From assembly GCA_023230925.1 (NCBI GenBank), contig JALNWK010000004.1:1-64000 (forward strand): 64,000 nt of DNA, written 5' to 3'. The notes beneath the pieces were generated by a model that saw only the letters and a program-made list of their open reading frames with translations, was not told where the DNA came from and ran no database searches. Every line of letters begins with the position of its first letter. Positions within the stretch are counted from its first letter, which is position 1. The translations under genes were made by a program, and so were the position numbers. Below, piece after piece: positions 42,580-51,261 of this stretch. This stretch comes from Limnochordia bacterium (lineage in GTDB: Bacteria; Bacillota; Limnochordia; DUMW01).

Positions 42580-43264
42580 GTCGAGAATATATCTGTATAT
42601 CTATGATTCTTTTACCAGTATCTAGATCAAACGTCAACATCTGTTTTTTTGGAGCTTTTTGCGATGTGCTTGATTTACTAATTGAGTTGCAGGAATCTGG
42701 TAGTTATTGTCGAATATAGTCGAATATATATAATGATTACCAGTTAGCACTCGCTACTAAAATTGTTGATTCCACTCCCGGTGGCGCGTTCGAAGACGAT
42801 GGTAACGCATGGTAATACTGTATAGCTATCAATGTAAAAATAAAACTGCCCCAAGCTCTTGTTCTCAGCTTAGGCATAGAACGATACAGTGAAATGAGTA
42901 GGGACCGTTCTGACAGCAAGGCATCTCTAAAGGCTAGACACGTCAACCTATTGGATAGTGTGTCGCAATTGGTTTGGCCATGCGAACAGCGTGCTACCCA
43001 GTGCGACCCGCATTCACAAAGATGCTATGAAATGTTAATACGAATAACCAAGAAAGCGTACCACTATCGGCTAGCGTTGCACGTTGGGTGCACGACATAT
43101 TTGTCGTCCCGTCTCTTTCCGATCGGAAAATAGGTCGTGATCGTCTGTAAATCTCAATTCTTAGACCGGAACTTAGTTCACTACCACTACCTGACCTTTA
43201 CCGCAAGTTTAGCAACCAATAGTGCGGTGCCTGAACAAAAACAACATATAAAGAGGGTGAAAAC
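42580..43264. other. Intergenic region after insertion sequence
   Basis: About 685 bases without a supported gene. It contains a tandem pair of GTCGAATATA at 42709-42728 and short palindromes near 43085-43130. Reading frames here are short and lack start signals. A TATAAA at 43247 abuts the ribosome site of the next gene and is too close to be a convincing promoter. Confidence 0.45.
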
Positions 43265-43678
43265 ATGCAGTTCGAATCTCGAAGTACTAAGCTAACTCTT
43301 TTTGTAGCAGCTACATCGGTACTAGTCATCTGCATTTGCGCTTTCGCTGCACCTCCTCCCTAGGATGGGTGCCCAGCGGCAAATGGTGGATATCATGCAT
43401 GGGAGCCAGAACCATTTCGCTATGGACAACTGTATTACCAGTGTGACTACCATACACACTATTTGTTTTTTGGCTGCCACTGCGCCGTTTGGCGCACGAC
43501 CGAAACATGGTACTGCCTGAACTGTGATTACTCTACCAGGATATGGGGAGATCCGAGCCTTGACGTAGAATGGCACGAGCCTTGCGGTGAAAACGAACCT
43601 TGTCCGTGGTTCCCTGACTCAGCATGCACACACCGTACTCCCGAACTTGCACCAGGTTACCTAATACCAGACGGGTAA
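43265..43678 (+). pseudogene. Cys-rich secreted small protein gene interrupted by in-frame TAG
   Basis: ATG at 43265 has a good GAGGGTG site five bases upstream and opens a signal peptide of 32 residues (LFVAATSVLVICICAFA then APPP). An in-frame TAG occurs at 43361-43363. The same frame continues without a stop for 104 codons to TAA at 43676, encoding a Cys/Trp/Tyr-rich domain with nine cysteines, including FGCHCAVW and WYCLNCDYST. The continuity of frame and composition on both sides argues that this was one gene of 137 codons. Read-through, amber recoding, mutation or sequencing error remain possible. I do not recognise the domain. It lies upstream of an ABC exporter operon in the same direction. 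Confidence 0.7.
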
Positions 43679-43846
43679 TTCCATAACCGTGTTCAGGCAC
43701 CGTATTCGTTATTAGATAAGTTCTACTCAGCATAGAACAATCGCCCCGACAGGGAACATTGGGACAGATGGAGGATATATCGGGTTCCCATTGAACTGCC
43801 GCTAGCCACAACCCATTTAACACCATCCAAGGGGGAGTGTTTGTAA

Positions 43847-46120
43847 GTGCTGCGCAAAGAAACTGGATTTCAGTATCTTGTTTGCTTCAACAATAAATTT
43901 TCCTTTGCCTCAGCTTTCTCTCTGTGGGGCATGTTGTTACTGGTTTGGTTATCAGTACCAAATTGGAATGCCGGAAACCAAAGATTCCTGTACACCTTTG
44001 TGTATAGCTTGTATGTTAGTGGGCCGATCATGGTTCTCCACGCTTTTCATGTAGCAAAACACGAGAAGTTGTATCAGTTCTTTGAAATTAGCCAGGCATT
44101 ACCGCAGGACCACGATCGGCGCTATCTGGGGCGAATATTGGGCACAATGCTCTTCTACATCACCCTGTTTATTGGCATCATGTTAACCATCCTGCTGATC
44201 CATCTTATTACTAGAACACCCGCGCCGAGTCTAAGCGATTGTGTGGCTAGTTTTTTGGGAATACAGTTACCTTTCATTATCTTTGCCACCGCAATGGGCT
44301 TTTTGCTCAATGAGTTTGTGCAGAAACAAATCCCAGCATGGCTAATCGTGATTGGCGGGTTTATCTTCCTCCTCGTACTAGGTGAGAAAACCCATGGGCG
44401 ACCCACACCATGGTTTAGACTAACGCTCCTCGACCCTATCTGGCATATGTATGATTTAGGCGGGGAAGGCCTTGGATATACTTTCCCGGGCTATGCCCAG
44501 GATCTACCCTTGTTGGGCAAAAGCAAGCTTTTTTGGTTATGTGCCTCCTGCTTAAGTCTTCTAGGTTGTATTTCACATAGCCGGAAAAAAGGTCATTATC
44601 CTCACACTGTGCTGAAATCAGTCGTGGTAACTACTCTGTTAGGAGCCTTTCTGGTGGGTACCGTAGCATCGGGAGCGTTGTTCCTTGGGGAGATTGAAAC
44701 AATCGAGCAAATCATCAAAAAAAGCGAGGAGAAGTACTTTGTAGATTCACAGGTCAATCTAGCCTTTCGGGAAAACTGGATCATCCAACATCATCTACAG
44801 ATCCAAGATTATGCTTTAGATATCGAACTGGAACCGAGGAGGCATACGCTACGCGCGGTCGCCAAGATCACCCTCGAAAACTTATCAGACCAATCCTATA
44901 CCTCCATCCCCTTTAGTCTCGATCCGGATCTGACCATCCACTACATCAAACAGAACGGACAAGAGATCTCCTGGACACAGGATCGAACTATTAACACCGT
45001 TGGACTTGTACAATCCTTGCAACCAGGTAGTCGCGTCGAGCTTGAAATTGGTTACTCGGGAATCATTTGGGATTGGAAACGGATTTACCTAGTAGCAGAG
45101 CTTAAAAACTTCATCGGAGAGGCTACGCTCCTTAACGACACCTATGGTTGGTATCCATTATTGGGTAACCATTTCTATTACCTTTTTAACAGCAGCATTA
45201 GGGAAAACGCCCTGGATTCGAGTCGCCCGATGATCCTTCCCCATCCTCTAACACTGTCTGTGATCGGACCAAAGGACATGGTCATCGCTACGGGATTACC
45301 CTTGGTTAGTGAGGAATTCGTCGAGAACAAACGCCATACTGTGTTTTCCGGCACAGCAATAGCGGCGCTATCGCTAGTGGGTAGCCGGAATTTCGTCAGA
45401 ATAAGCGAGGGCAATATAACCTGGTACCTCTTTCCGGAAGACCGCGAAAAACGACTACCACTCCTGTCCGAATACCAGAAACAACTGGAGTTCTACAGCA
45501 TGCTTACTGGCTGGAAACCGGAACAGTTCACTTTGATAACTGTACCCCTTGGTCTGAATGGTAGAAAACTGGCATCGTCGGGCGGAAACACGCACCTAGT
45601 TAGCCGAAGGAGCGAATTGCACTTCGCAAACGATGTGGTAGTAAAACAAGCCTTCGTGCGCTATCATGGGGTGCAGTTTAACGTTGGACCACATAACATG
45701 CGGATTATAAATCGGGAACGCTTCGAACAACTATTTGAGCACGTTAAGTTCCCGGGGCTCAATCGGGAGCGGCTAGCTGCTACGAGTGGGGTTCATGGGA
45801 ACACTTCCACTACTCTTGGTGAATATCTCGACTTTTTGTATTTCGTAGATACCGGACAAAAAACGATCGCAGATATAGAAGATGAATTCTATTTTGACCC
45901 CAGGCTGCTAGGCCCTTCAGCCGAGTCTAATGTTTTAGAGCCTCTAAAGACCAATGTACCAACTTCAGTACAAATGCTACACCAAGTCTACCTAGACCAC
46001 GGTATTGAAGGTGTTGCCCGCATCACTCGGCCGTTGTTTGAATTAACATCTGGCTGGGGAGCAAGTCAACCACTAATCGAGATGATGATCATAACGGCCT
46101 TTGGAGAAGATTACTTATGA
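43847..46120 (+). CDS. ABC-2-type permease fused to M1-peptidase-like domain
   Basis: A 757-residue protein from GTG with GGGGGAG nine bases upstream. Residues 1-280 hold about seven membrane segments of an ABC-2 exporter subunit. Residues 300-757 resemble the N-terminal sandwich and catalytic region of M1 aminopeptidases (LRAVAKITLENLSDQ, FIGEATLLNDTYGWYPLLG, GRKLASSGGNTHLVSRRS). The HExxH zinc motif is absent: the expected place reads KQAFVRYHGVQF. It may therefore bind peptides without cutting them. It overlaps the next permease gene by four bases (ATGA) and belongs with the ATPase at 46832. Possible role: export of, or self-protection against, a peptide; not shown. Confidence 0.82.
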   Translation: MLRKETGFQYLVCFNNKFSFASAFSLWGMLLLVWLSVPNWNAGNQRFLYTFVYSLYVSGPIMVLHAFHVAKHEKLYQFFEISQALPQDHDRRYLGRILGTMLFYITLFIGIMLTILLIHLITRTPAPSLSDCVASFLGIQLPFIIFATAMGFLLNEFVQKQIPAWLIVIGGFIFLLVLGEKTHGRPTPWFRLTLLDPIWHMYDLGGEGLGYTFPGYAQDLPLLGKSKLFWLCASCLSLLGCISHSRKKGHYPHTVLKSVVVTTLLGAFLVGTVASGALFLGEIETIEQIIKKSEEKYFVDSQVNLAFRENWIIQHHLQIQDYALDIELEPRRHTLRAVAKITLENLSDQSYTSIPFSLDPDLTIHYIKQNGQEISWTQDRTINTVGLVQSLQPGSRVELEIGYSGIIWDWKRIYLVAELKNFIGEATLLNDTYGWYPLLGNHFYYLFNSSIRENALDSSRPMILPHPLTLSVIGPKDMVIATGLPLVSEEFVENKRHTVFSGTAIAALSLVGSRNFVRISEGNITWYLFPEDREKRLPLLSEYQKQLEFYSMLTGWKPEQFTLITVPLGLNGRKLASSGGNTHLVSRRSELHFANDVVVKQAFVRYHGVQFNVGPHNMRIINRERFEQLFEHVKFPGLNRERLAATSGVHGNTSTTLGEYLDFLYFVDTGQKTIADIEDEFYFDPRLLGPSAESNVLEPLKTNVPTSVQMLHQVYLDHGIEGVARITRPLFELTSGWGASQPLIEMMIITAFGEDYL

Positions 46121-46755
46121 GAAACCTATGGCTCTCGATGAAAATCCTGGGATTGCCCTTTGCCCTGTGCTCGTTGTTAGTCATGATCGGTATCGCGTTA
46201 TTTGTGTTCATTATGGACTTCTTCCCCCCTAGTGTCATCGTTTTGGCCACCGAGGTTTGCCTGCCCTTGAACGGGGCCTGGTTAGGATCCCGCATCATCG
46301 GGGCAGATTTGGATAATGAGATCCTGGAACTTTCCTTTGCCCAGCCTAAGTTTCGCACTAAAGGACTCATCGCCCGCATACTAGCACTAGTAGTAGTCAT
46401 GATTATTCATGTCTTGGCCATGATGTTGGTGCATCGGATCTACGACCCACCCTGTGGAGAGTGTTACAGACTTCTCTGTTCCACCTTAAGCCCGACATTG
46501 TTTTGGGGAGGGTGCGCGTTCTTGCTCACCGCTGTGCTCCGTTCTCCCTTTGCGGCTTTTAGCGTATGCATGGGAATATGGGCCGCCAACCTTTTCTTGG
46601 CAGAGCATCTTCCGGATCAGATCTTCTTATTCCTAGCCGGATTTGAGCCCCAATCACCTTTGTTTCTGGTAAACAGAGTCCTCTTACTATCGGTGGGGAT
46701 TTGCTTTACCCTGGGCGGGTTGTGGCTTTCTAGCAAAAGTGAACGCTTCTTCTGA
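46117..46755 (+). CDS. ABC-2-type membrane permease subunit
   Basis: A 212-residue polytopic membrane protein with six predicted hydrophobic helices (for example LCSLLVMIGIALFVFIMDFF and LALVVVMIIHVLAMMLVHRI) and the ABC-2 amphipathic start region LDNEILELSFAQPKFRTKGL. It lacks other domains. It overlaps the permease/M1 fusion gene by four bases and is followed by the ATPase gene, so it forms the second transmembrane half of the exporter. Confidence 0.8.
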   Translation: MRNLWLSMKILGLPFALCSLLVMIGIALFVFIMDFFPPSVIVLATEVCLPLNGAWLGSRIIGADLDNEILELSFAQPKFRTKGLIARILALVVVMIIHVLAMMLVHRIYDPPCGECYRLLCSTLSPTLFWGGCAFLLTAVLRSPFAAFSVCMGIWAANLFLAEHLPDQIFLFLAGFEPQSPLFLVNRVLLLSVGICFTLGGLWLSSKSERFF

Positions 46756-46831
46756 TTGGGTAGGTCGTACCGGTAGCAGATACAGCTGTAAGCTTACAAA
46801 CTATATGCTCTTAGTTAGGAGAGTGAAACCA

Positions 46832-47701
46832 GTGCAGGTACAGCTTAAGGGTTTGAATAAGTATTATGGTAAATACCAAGCATTAAAGGACCTCGATGCC
46901 ACCTGGGGACCAGGAGTAGTAGGCATCTTAGGCCCTAACGGAGCAGGGAAGACTACACTGATCCGGATCTTGACCGGACTGATTCCCCCCTCATCAGGTG
47001 AGGTAGTGGTTAATGGCCTTAGGATTCCCGAAGAGATCCATCAGCTTCGCGATGATCTAGGATACTTACCTCAGCGTTTTGGACTATATGACTTCCTAAA
47101 CGCCTATGAATTCCTGGATTATATCGGTATTCTCCGGGGAATGAAGGATACAAAAGCCCGACACGTAGAAGTAAACCGGGTCTTGGAGTATGTCAATATG
47201 ACCGAGTCTGCATCCAAGAAGCTGAGAAAAATGTCCGGGGGCATGCGGCAACGTATCGGTATTGCCCAAGCCATCATGGGAAACCCCCAGTTTCGGATCT
47301 TCGATGAGCCCACCGCAGGGCTAGATCCTAGTGAACGAGTTCGTTTTTGGAAGTTACTTGCGGACTGTGCTGAAACAACATGCGTCTTGTTCTCCACCCA
47401 TATCGTCGCGGATGTGGAGAATCTATGCGAAAAGGTAGTAGTACTTGATCACGGCCAAATCCTATTTGACGGCAACGTCAGTGACCTCTCCAAATTGGCC
47501 CGGGGATATGTGTGGACGATGGTCACAACAAAGGATGAGCTTGCCCAAATGGAGGAGGATGTCCTAATTGTCTCCACGAAGTATATCATCGGCCAACAGG
47601 AAGTACGGGCGATCTCTAAAAACAAGCCGAAGGAAGATGCCATGCCGATTGAGCCTACATTGGAGGATAGTTACTTCATGTTACTTCGAAGGGCCATCTA
47701 G
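46832..47701 (+). CDS. ABC exporter ATP-binding protein
   Basis: A 289-residue ATPase. GTG at 46832 is chosen for its AGGAGAG site about nine bases upstream; the longer frame to 46739 overlaps the permease without a site. Walker A is GPNGAGKTT, the ABC signature is MSGGMRQRIGIAQ, and Walker B is FRIFDEPTAG with the switch His in FSTHIVADVE. The C-terminal 70 residues are the usual extra domain of DrrA-like drug or lipid exporters. It powers the two permeases upstream (43847, 46117). Confidence 0.93.
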   Translation: MQVQLKGLNKYYGKYQALKDLDATWGPGVVGILGPNGAGKTTLIRILTGLIPPSSGEVVVNGLRIPEEIHQLRDDLGYLPQRFGLYDFLNAYEFLDYIGILRGMKDTKARHVEVNRVLEYVNMTESASKKLRKMSGGMRQRIGIAQAIMGNPQFRIFDEPTAGLDPSERVRFWKLLADCAETTCVLFSTHIVADVENLCEKVVVLDHGQILFDGNVSDLSKLARGYVWTMVTTKDELAQMEEDVLIVSTKYIIGQQEVRAISKNKPKEDAMPIEPTLEDSYFMLLRRAI

Positions 47702-47744
47702 TGGTGCGAAGGGTCCAGCCGATCATTCGAAGTCCCTATAGATC

Positions 47745-47786
47745 GCAGACGATGGCATGATGAATTTTGGTCATGCCATCGTCTGC
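47745..47786. terminator. Perfect 16-bp inverted repeat between convergent genes
   Basis: GCAGACGATGGCATGA (47745-47760) and its exact reverse complement TCATGCCATCGTCTGC (47771-47786), ten-base loop. It sits between the ATPase gene and the convergent gene at 47833. Lack of a T-run suggests a bidirectional transcript end or another palindromic role. Confidence 0.6.
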
Positions 47787-47832
47787 CAAGCTGCGGAGTT
47801 CGTATTTGTCAAACCCGGGCTATGTCATAGAG

Positions 47833-48459
47833 CTACAATATCAGTCTCCACCGACCATCAACAATCGTGAAAAACAAGTAGGTTACCTCGGTATTAAATC
47901 CAGTCTCGTCCGGTTCGTTGCCAATACTCATTCGTAGGGTTATCTCGGCTTCTACAACTTCATACTTTTTGCCTGTGTAGCGACTTGTGTAGTTATTCGT
48001 CCGCTGTACAGAGTCGGGGAAAGCACTGCTTACATACCTAAACTGCATCTCTAGCATCTCCTGATGTATGCTTTCGAACTGTTCCGCTGTCCAGTACTCC
48101 TGTAGATCAGGGTGTAGAAAATTGTGGTAATAAAGCTCGCTAGAGAGGAGAAGGAAAAACTCCCGCACAATCTCAGCAAATTCACCACGCCAGATTTGAT
48201 CATAATTTGCCGGTAAAGATTCTCTGCTACCGCTCATCGCTAGGTAGTATGCAAGCTCACAAGCGTCAGTCAAATTCTCTCGGTTCAAAAACCCGACATA
48301 AGGATCCTTACTTGGTACCCGACCTGGCGATACCCTAAGAAATACCTGTTTCTCCTCGTAGACCGCGGGATATAGTCGGTTTACCGATGGCAAGGATTCG
48401 ATTTCTATACCTAGTTGTTCAAAAAGGGGCACCATGTCTACAAACGCCTCGGTTTTCAC
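47833..48459 (-). CDS. Hypothetical protein (208 residues)
   Basis: Unrecognised. The GTG start at 48459 has only a weak GAGG close by, and an in-frame TGA lies eight codons further upstream, so the N terminus is a best guess and could be truncated. The central part is helical (NLTDACELAYYLAMSG, REFFLLLSSELYYHNFLHPDLQ) and the C-terminal part alternates strands (KYEVVEAEITLRMSIG, TEVTYLFFTIVDGRWRLIL), reminiscent of NTF2-like or DUF3828-type ligand-binding folds. It is convergent with the ABC exporter. No signal peptide is visible. Confidence 0.6.
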   Translation of the reverse strand: MKTEAFVDMVPLFEQLGIEIESLPSVNRLYPAVYEEKQVFLRVSPGRVPSKDPYVGFLNRENLTDACELAYYLAMSGSRESLPANYDQIWRGEFAEIVREFFLLLSSELYYHNFLHPDLQEYWTAEQFESIHQEMLEMQFRYVSSAFPDSVQRTNNYTSRYTGKKYEVVEAEITLRMSIGNEPDETGFNTEVTYLFFTIVDGRWRLIL

Positions 48460-48795
48460 TGCCTCAAGGGCATCTTCCCTTCATGTTTCTTACCTATCTT
48501 CAGCTTCCAGTCTGTCCTTAACTAGACAACCTCTCAGACCTCTAGCTTCCTTCAGATCCCACCTTGCGGTGACGCCCTTGCCCTTGGCTAACACTTTCTA
48601 GTACCAAGTCTAGGCAGACTCTCATTGCCAAGTTGTTGCCTTTGCCGGGTACTAACTACGCCCTCTTACTGAGCTGGGCCTCTGAATAGTAACAAGATTA
48701 GCAAAACTATCTCACAAATCGGAGGCATAGCGCCAGTATATTTACCTCCCCACCAACGGGATACTAAACTAACCTAATGTTTAGGAGGGATCTAC
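48460..48795. other. Intergenic region upstream of oxidoreductase gene
   Basis: 336 bases without a gene, between divergent genes. It contains the second copy of the dispersed repeat (48694-48748) and the strong ribosome site of the oxidoreductase. Nothing else recognised. Confidence 0.5.
48694..48748 (+). repeat. Dispersed 55-60 bp repeat, copy 2
   Basis: AGATTAGCAAAACTATCTCA through ATTTACCTC corresponds to the copy at 40502-40560. It lies 47 bases upstream of the oxidoreductase start codon in the same orientation, so it may carry that gene's promoter or leader. Confidence 0.75.
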
Positions 48796-49860
48796 ATGAA
48801 ACGCTTACGGGTCGGGGTTATTGGTACTGGTATGGCCTTTGAACGCCTGCACTTACCAGCGTACCAACGACTTCACGATGAATACGAAATAGTCGCCCTA
48901 TGTGATCGGGAGCATCACAAGGCTTTAGCATGGGGCAACAAGCTTGGTCTTTCTGAGGAGAGCATCTACGATGATTACCGTTCTTTGGCTCGTCGGGACG
49001 ATGTAGACGTGATTGATATCATGGTCCCCATCGAGTTGAATTATCCCGTTACCCATGAGGTGGCCCGGATCATTGCCCACTCCCACCGGGGGGTAATCTG
49101 TGAGAAGCCCTTAGGAAGCGACCTGGGGGAAATCGAAGCGGCCCGGGATTTACCGCGGAAGTACGGGGTGCCGATTATGATCGCCGAAAACTATCGTTAC
49201 GACGAGGAGACGGACCTCATACGAGATCTGGTACGACAGCAACGGATTGGTGCGGTGGTCTACTTCATCCAAAATCGTGTGGTTAACATGCCCCAGGATA
49301 TGTTGGGCAATGAATTTGCTGCTAAGGAGTGGCGTCAGCATCCCGAGTTCCCGGGGGGCATTATCACCGATACAGTGGTTCATGATCTGGCCGCCTTGCG
49401 ACACATCTTCGGTTCCATCAAACAAGTCCAAGCCTTCGGTGTACCGATTGATGCGGAGTTTGCACCCTTTAGTGTTGTCAATGCCAATCTACTATTTCAC
49501 AATGGAGTGACCGGCCAGTTTTCCTTCTTCTGCTCGGGCAAGGAAATGCAGCGGCCTCTGATTGGCCTGCGGATCTTTGGCACCGGGGGCATGATTTACC
49601 TCGAGGAGAAAGATGCCGGCATCATCAACATTGCCTACAATGATGGTTCCGCAGAACAGCTCTCCTACCAACCGGAACAAGGATTTTACCGGGAGCTAAT
49701 CAACTTCTACAAGGCGATGAACCACACAGAACCCATCTTTGTCACCCCTGAGCTGGAATTTGGTGATACTAAGACGATTCTAGCCATTATTAAATCAGCA
49801 GCCGCAGGGGGCGAAGTCTTAGAGGTAGATGAAGAACCGGAATATGTAGCCAGTTACTAA
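48796..49860 (+). CDS. Gfo/Idh/MocA family NAD(P)-dependent oxidoreductase
   Basis: A 354-residue oxidoreductase with N-terminal Rossmann VGVIGTGMAFERLHLPAY, the conserved EKPLG motif (VICEKPLGSDLGE) bearing the catalytic Lys, and the C-terminal sandwich domain (about 130-340) with DTVVHDLAALRHIFG. The family oxidises or epimerises sugars and sugar acids or inositols; substrate unknown. ATG is preceded by AGGAGGG seven bases away. It is transcribed alone and convergent to the URO-D gene. Surrounding glycan genes suggest it processes a released monosaccharide (inference). Confidence 0.93.
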   Translation: MKRLRVGVIGTGMAFERLHLPAYQRLHDEYEIVALCDREHHKALAWGNKLGLSEESIYDDYRSLARRDDVDVIDIMVPIELNYPVTHEVARIIAHSHRGVICEKPLGSDLGEIEAARDLPRKYGVPIMIAENYRYDEETDLIRDLVRQQRIGAVVYFIQNRVVNMPQDMLGNEFAAKEWRQHPEFPGGIITDTVVHDLAALRHIFGSIKQVQAFGVPIDAEFAPFSVVNANLLFHNGVTGQFSFFCSGKEMQRPLIGLRIFGTGGMIYLEEKDAGIINIAYNDGSAEQLSYQPEQGFYRELINFYKAMNHTEPIFVTPELEFGDTKTILAIIKSAAAGGEVLEVDEEPEYVASY

Positions 49861-49879
49861 GTCACAATGATGAGATAAA

Positions 49880-49906
49880 GGGGTAGCGCAACTTGCGCGC
49901 TGCCCC
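49880..49906 (+). terminator. Hairpin downstream of oxidoreductase gene
   Basis: GGGGTAGCGC (49880-49889) pairs with GCGCTGCCCC (49897-49906) with one G-U wobble, 20 bases past the stop codon. No T-run follows. Confidence 0.55.
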
Positions 49907-50126
49907 TCCCACAGCCTACACAGTCTCCCCTTGTGTTCCTTCGTGGTCAACGGGCCATCGTATGGCCTTTCTTGGCTACTATATTATTAGCGCCTGCCGA
50001 TCAGCCATTGTACAGAAGCGGTAGCGCAAGCCCCATCATAAAGACAAGTCTACCGCCTAGTTACAGGACAAACAACATCCGATCCATGTAGATCTCACTT
50101 CCATCAAGATACAACCTCTTGCTATG

Positions 50127-51191
50127 CTAGTCTCCGATCACTTGATCCATATCCTGTCGTGCTGCAGCAACAAAGGCCTCGATGTTCTCCCAGGGGACAT
50201 CCGGTTCGAGGACATGGGTTGGGGCCAGGACTAGACCACCACCAGCGCCCAAAAGGCGGATCCGTTCTGTTACATAGGCGAATACCTCTTCTGGCCTACC
50301 AAAGGGCATGATGCTTTGGGTGCCCACTGTGCCCCAAAGAGATAGCCTTGTGCCATAGCGTTGCTTAATCTCCTCTGGATTCATACACTCAGGCTGCACC
50401 GGATTTAAAACATCCACGCCAACCTCCACCAAATCATCTAGGATCGGCTCGATTACCCCGTCACTATGGTACCAGATATGGATATGCGGCTTGATGCTTT
50501 TGGCAGCCGCAATGACCTGTGCTAATCGAGGCTTCAACCAGTACCGCCAAGTATCCGGGCTCATCAGCATTGCTCTTTGTGAACCAACGTCATCACCTAG
50601 GCGAATCATGTCAACCCCTGCCCGGGCATAACCGGTCGCAACAGCCACGTTAAGTGAGGTAATCCTATCTAGCAGGACCTCCGCCAGTTCCGGATTTACC
50701 AGAAAGTCCACCAGAAGATTCTCCATCCCCCGCATGTACCAAGCTGTCTCAAAAATATGTCCCACAAAGGCGCTGACAAACAGGTCCCGGGCATGATATG
50801 CTGCAACTAAATCGGATACAGGCGCCATACGGTAGTCCGCATCTCGATCAGGAAAGGGGTACTCTAAGACCTCGGCAGCAGAGACAATCTTCTCTAAGGG
50901 ATGCAGCATCTTACTGAAATGGTAATATGTACCCGGTCTGTGGGCGATGCCAAACTCATCGACAAACAAACCAGATAAGTTTTCACTGTAATATTGCTGG
51001 TAATCCCTCACTTGCTGTGTCGGAGCAAGATCGACATTGCGGATATCCAACTGAAAGTACTCCGCCGGATTATATGAGCCGGTTTCCTGCTTGAACCTAG
51101 CATGCACCGCCGGTGTAAACTCAAGCTCAAAGGGAATTCGATCCGTTCTTTCGTGGGCCAATGCAGCTAGAACTCTCTCCCTGGGTAACAC
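50127..51191 (-). CDS. Uroporphyrinogen decarboxylase (URO-D) family protein
   Basis: A 354-residue URO-D superfamily protein: start LPRERVLAALAHERTDRIP is family-typical, and the body contains AFVGHIFETAWYMRGMENLL, RLGDDVGSQRAMLMSP and HIWYHSDGVIEPILDDL. It resembles the URO-D-like and corrinoid methyltransferase branch rather than heme-pathway HemE; no other heme genes are nearby. GTG with GGAGG nine bases upstream. It follows the Cluster D binding-protein genes by 70 bases on the same strand. Such URO-D-like proteins are common in carbohydrate clusters but their role is unknown. Confidence 0.85.
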   Translation of the reverse strand: MLPRERVLAALAHERTDRIPFELEFTPAVHARFKQETGSYNPAEYFQLDIRNVDLAPTQQVRDYQQYYSENLSGLFVDEFGIAHRPGTYYHFSKMLHPLEKIVSAAEVLEYPFPDRDADYRMAPVSDLVAAYHARDLFVSAFVGHIFETAWYMRGMENLLVDFLVNPELAEVLLDRITSLNVAVATGYARAGVDMIRLGDDVGSQRAMLMSPDTWRYWLKPRLAQVIAAAKSIKPHIHIWYHSDGVIEPILDDLVEVGVDVLNPVQPECMNPEEIKQRYGTRLSLWGTVGTQSIMPFGRPEEVFAYVTERIRLLGAGGGLVLAPTHVLEPDVPWENIEAFVAAARQDMDQVIGD

Positions 51192-51261
51192 AAGACAACG
51201 CCTCCTTCCATGATCCCATCATACTCCATCTGCCGGACAACTAACTAGGGGCCAAGGAGGA

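Noticed and set aside
42709..42728. Tandem GTCGAATATA as the target duplication of the insertion sequence
   Set aside because: Both copies are on the same side of the element, 130 bases outside the right end, so they cannot be its flanking duplication.
43463..43678. Independent 71-codon gene starting at TTG 43463
   Set aside because: No ribosome site; the frame is open back to the TAG and then to a good start and signal peptide at 43265, so it is the second half of an interrupted gene.
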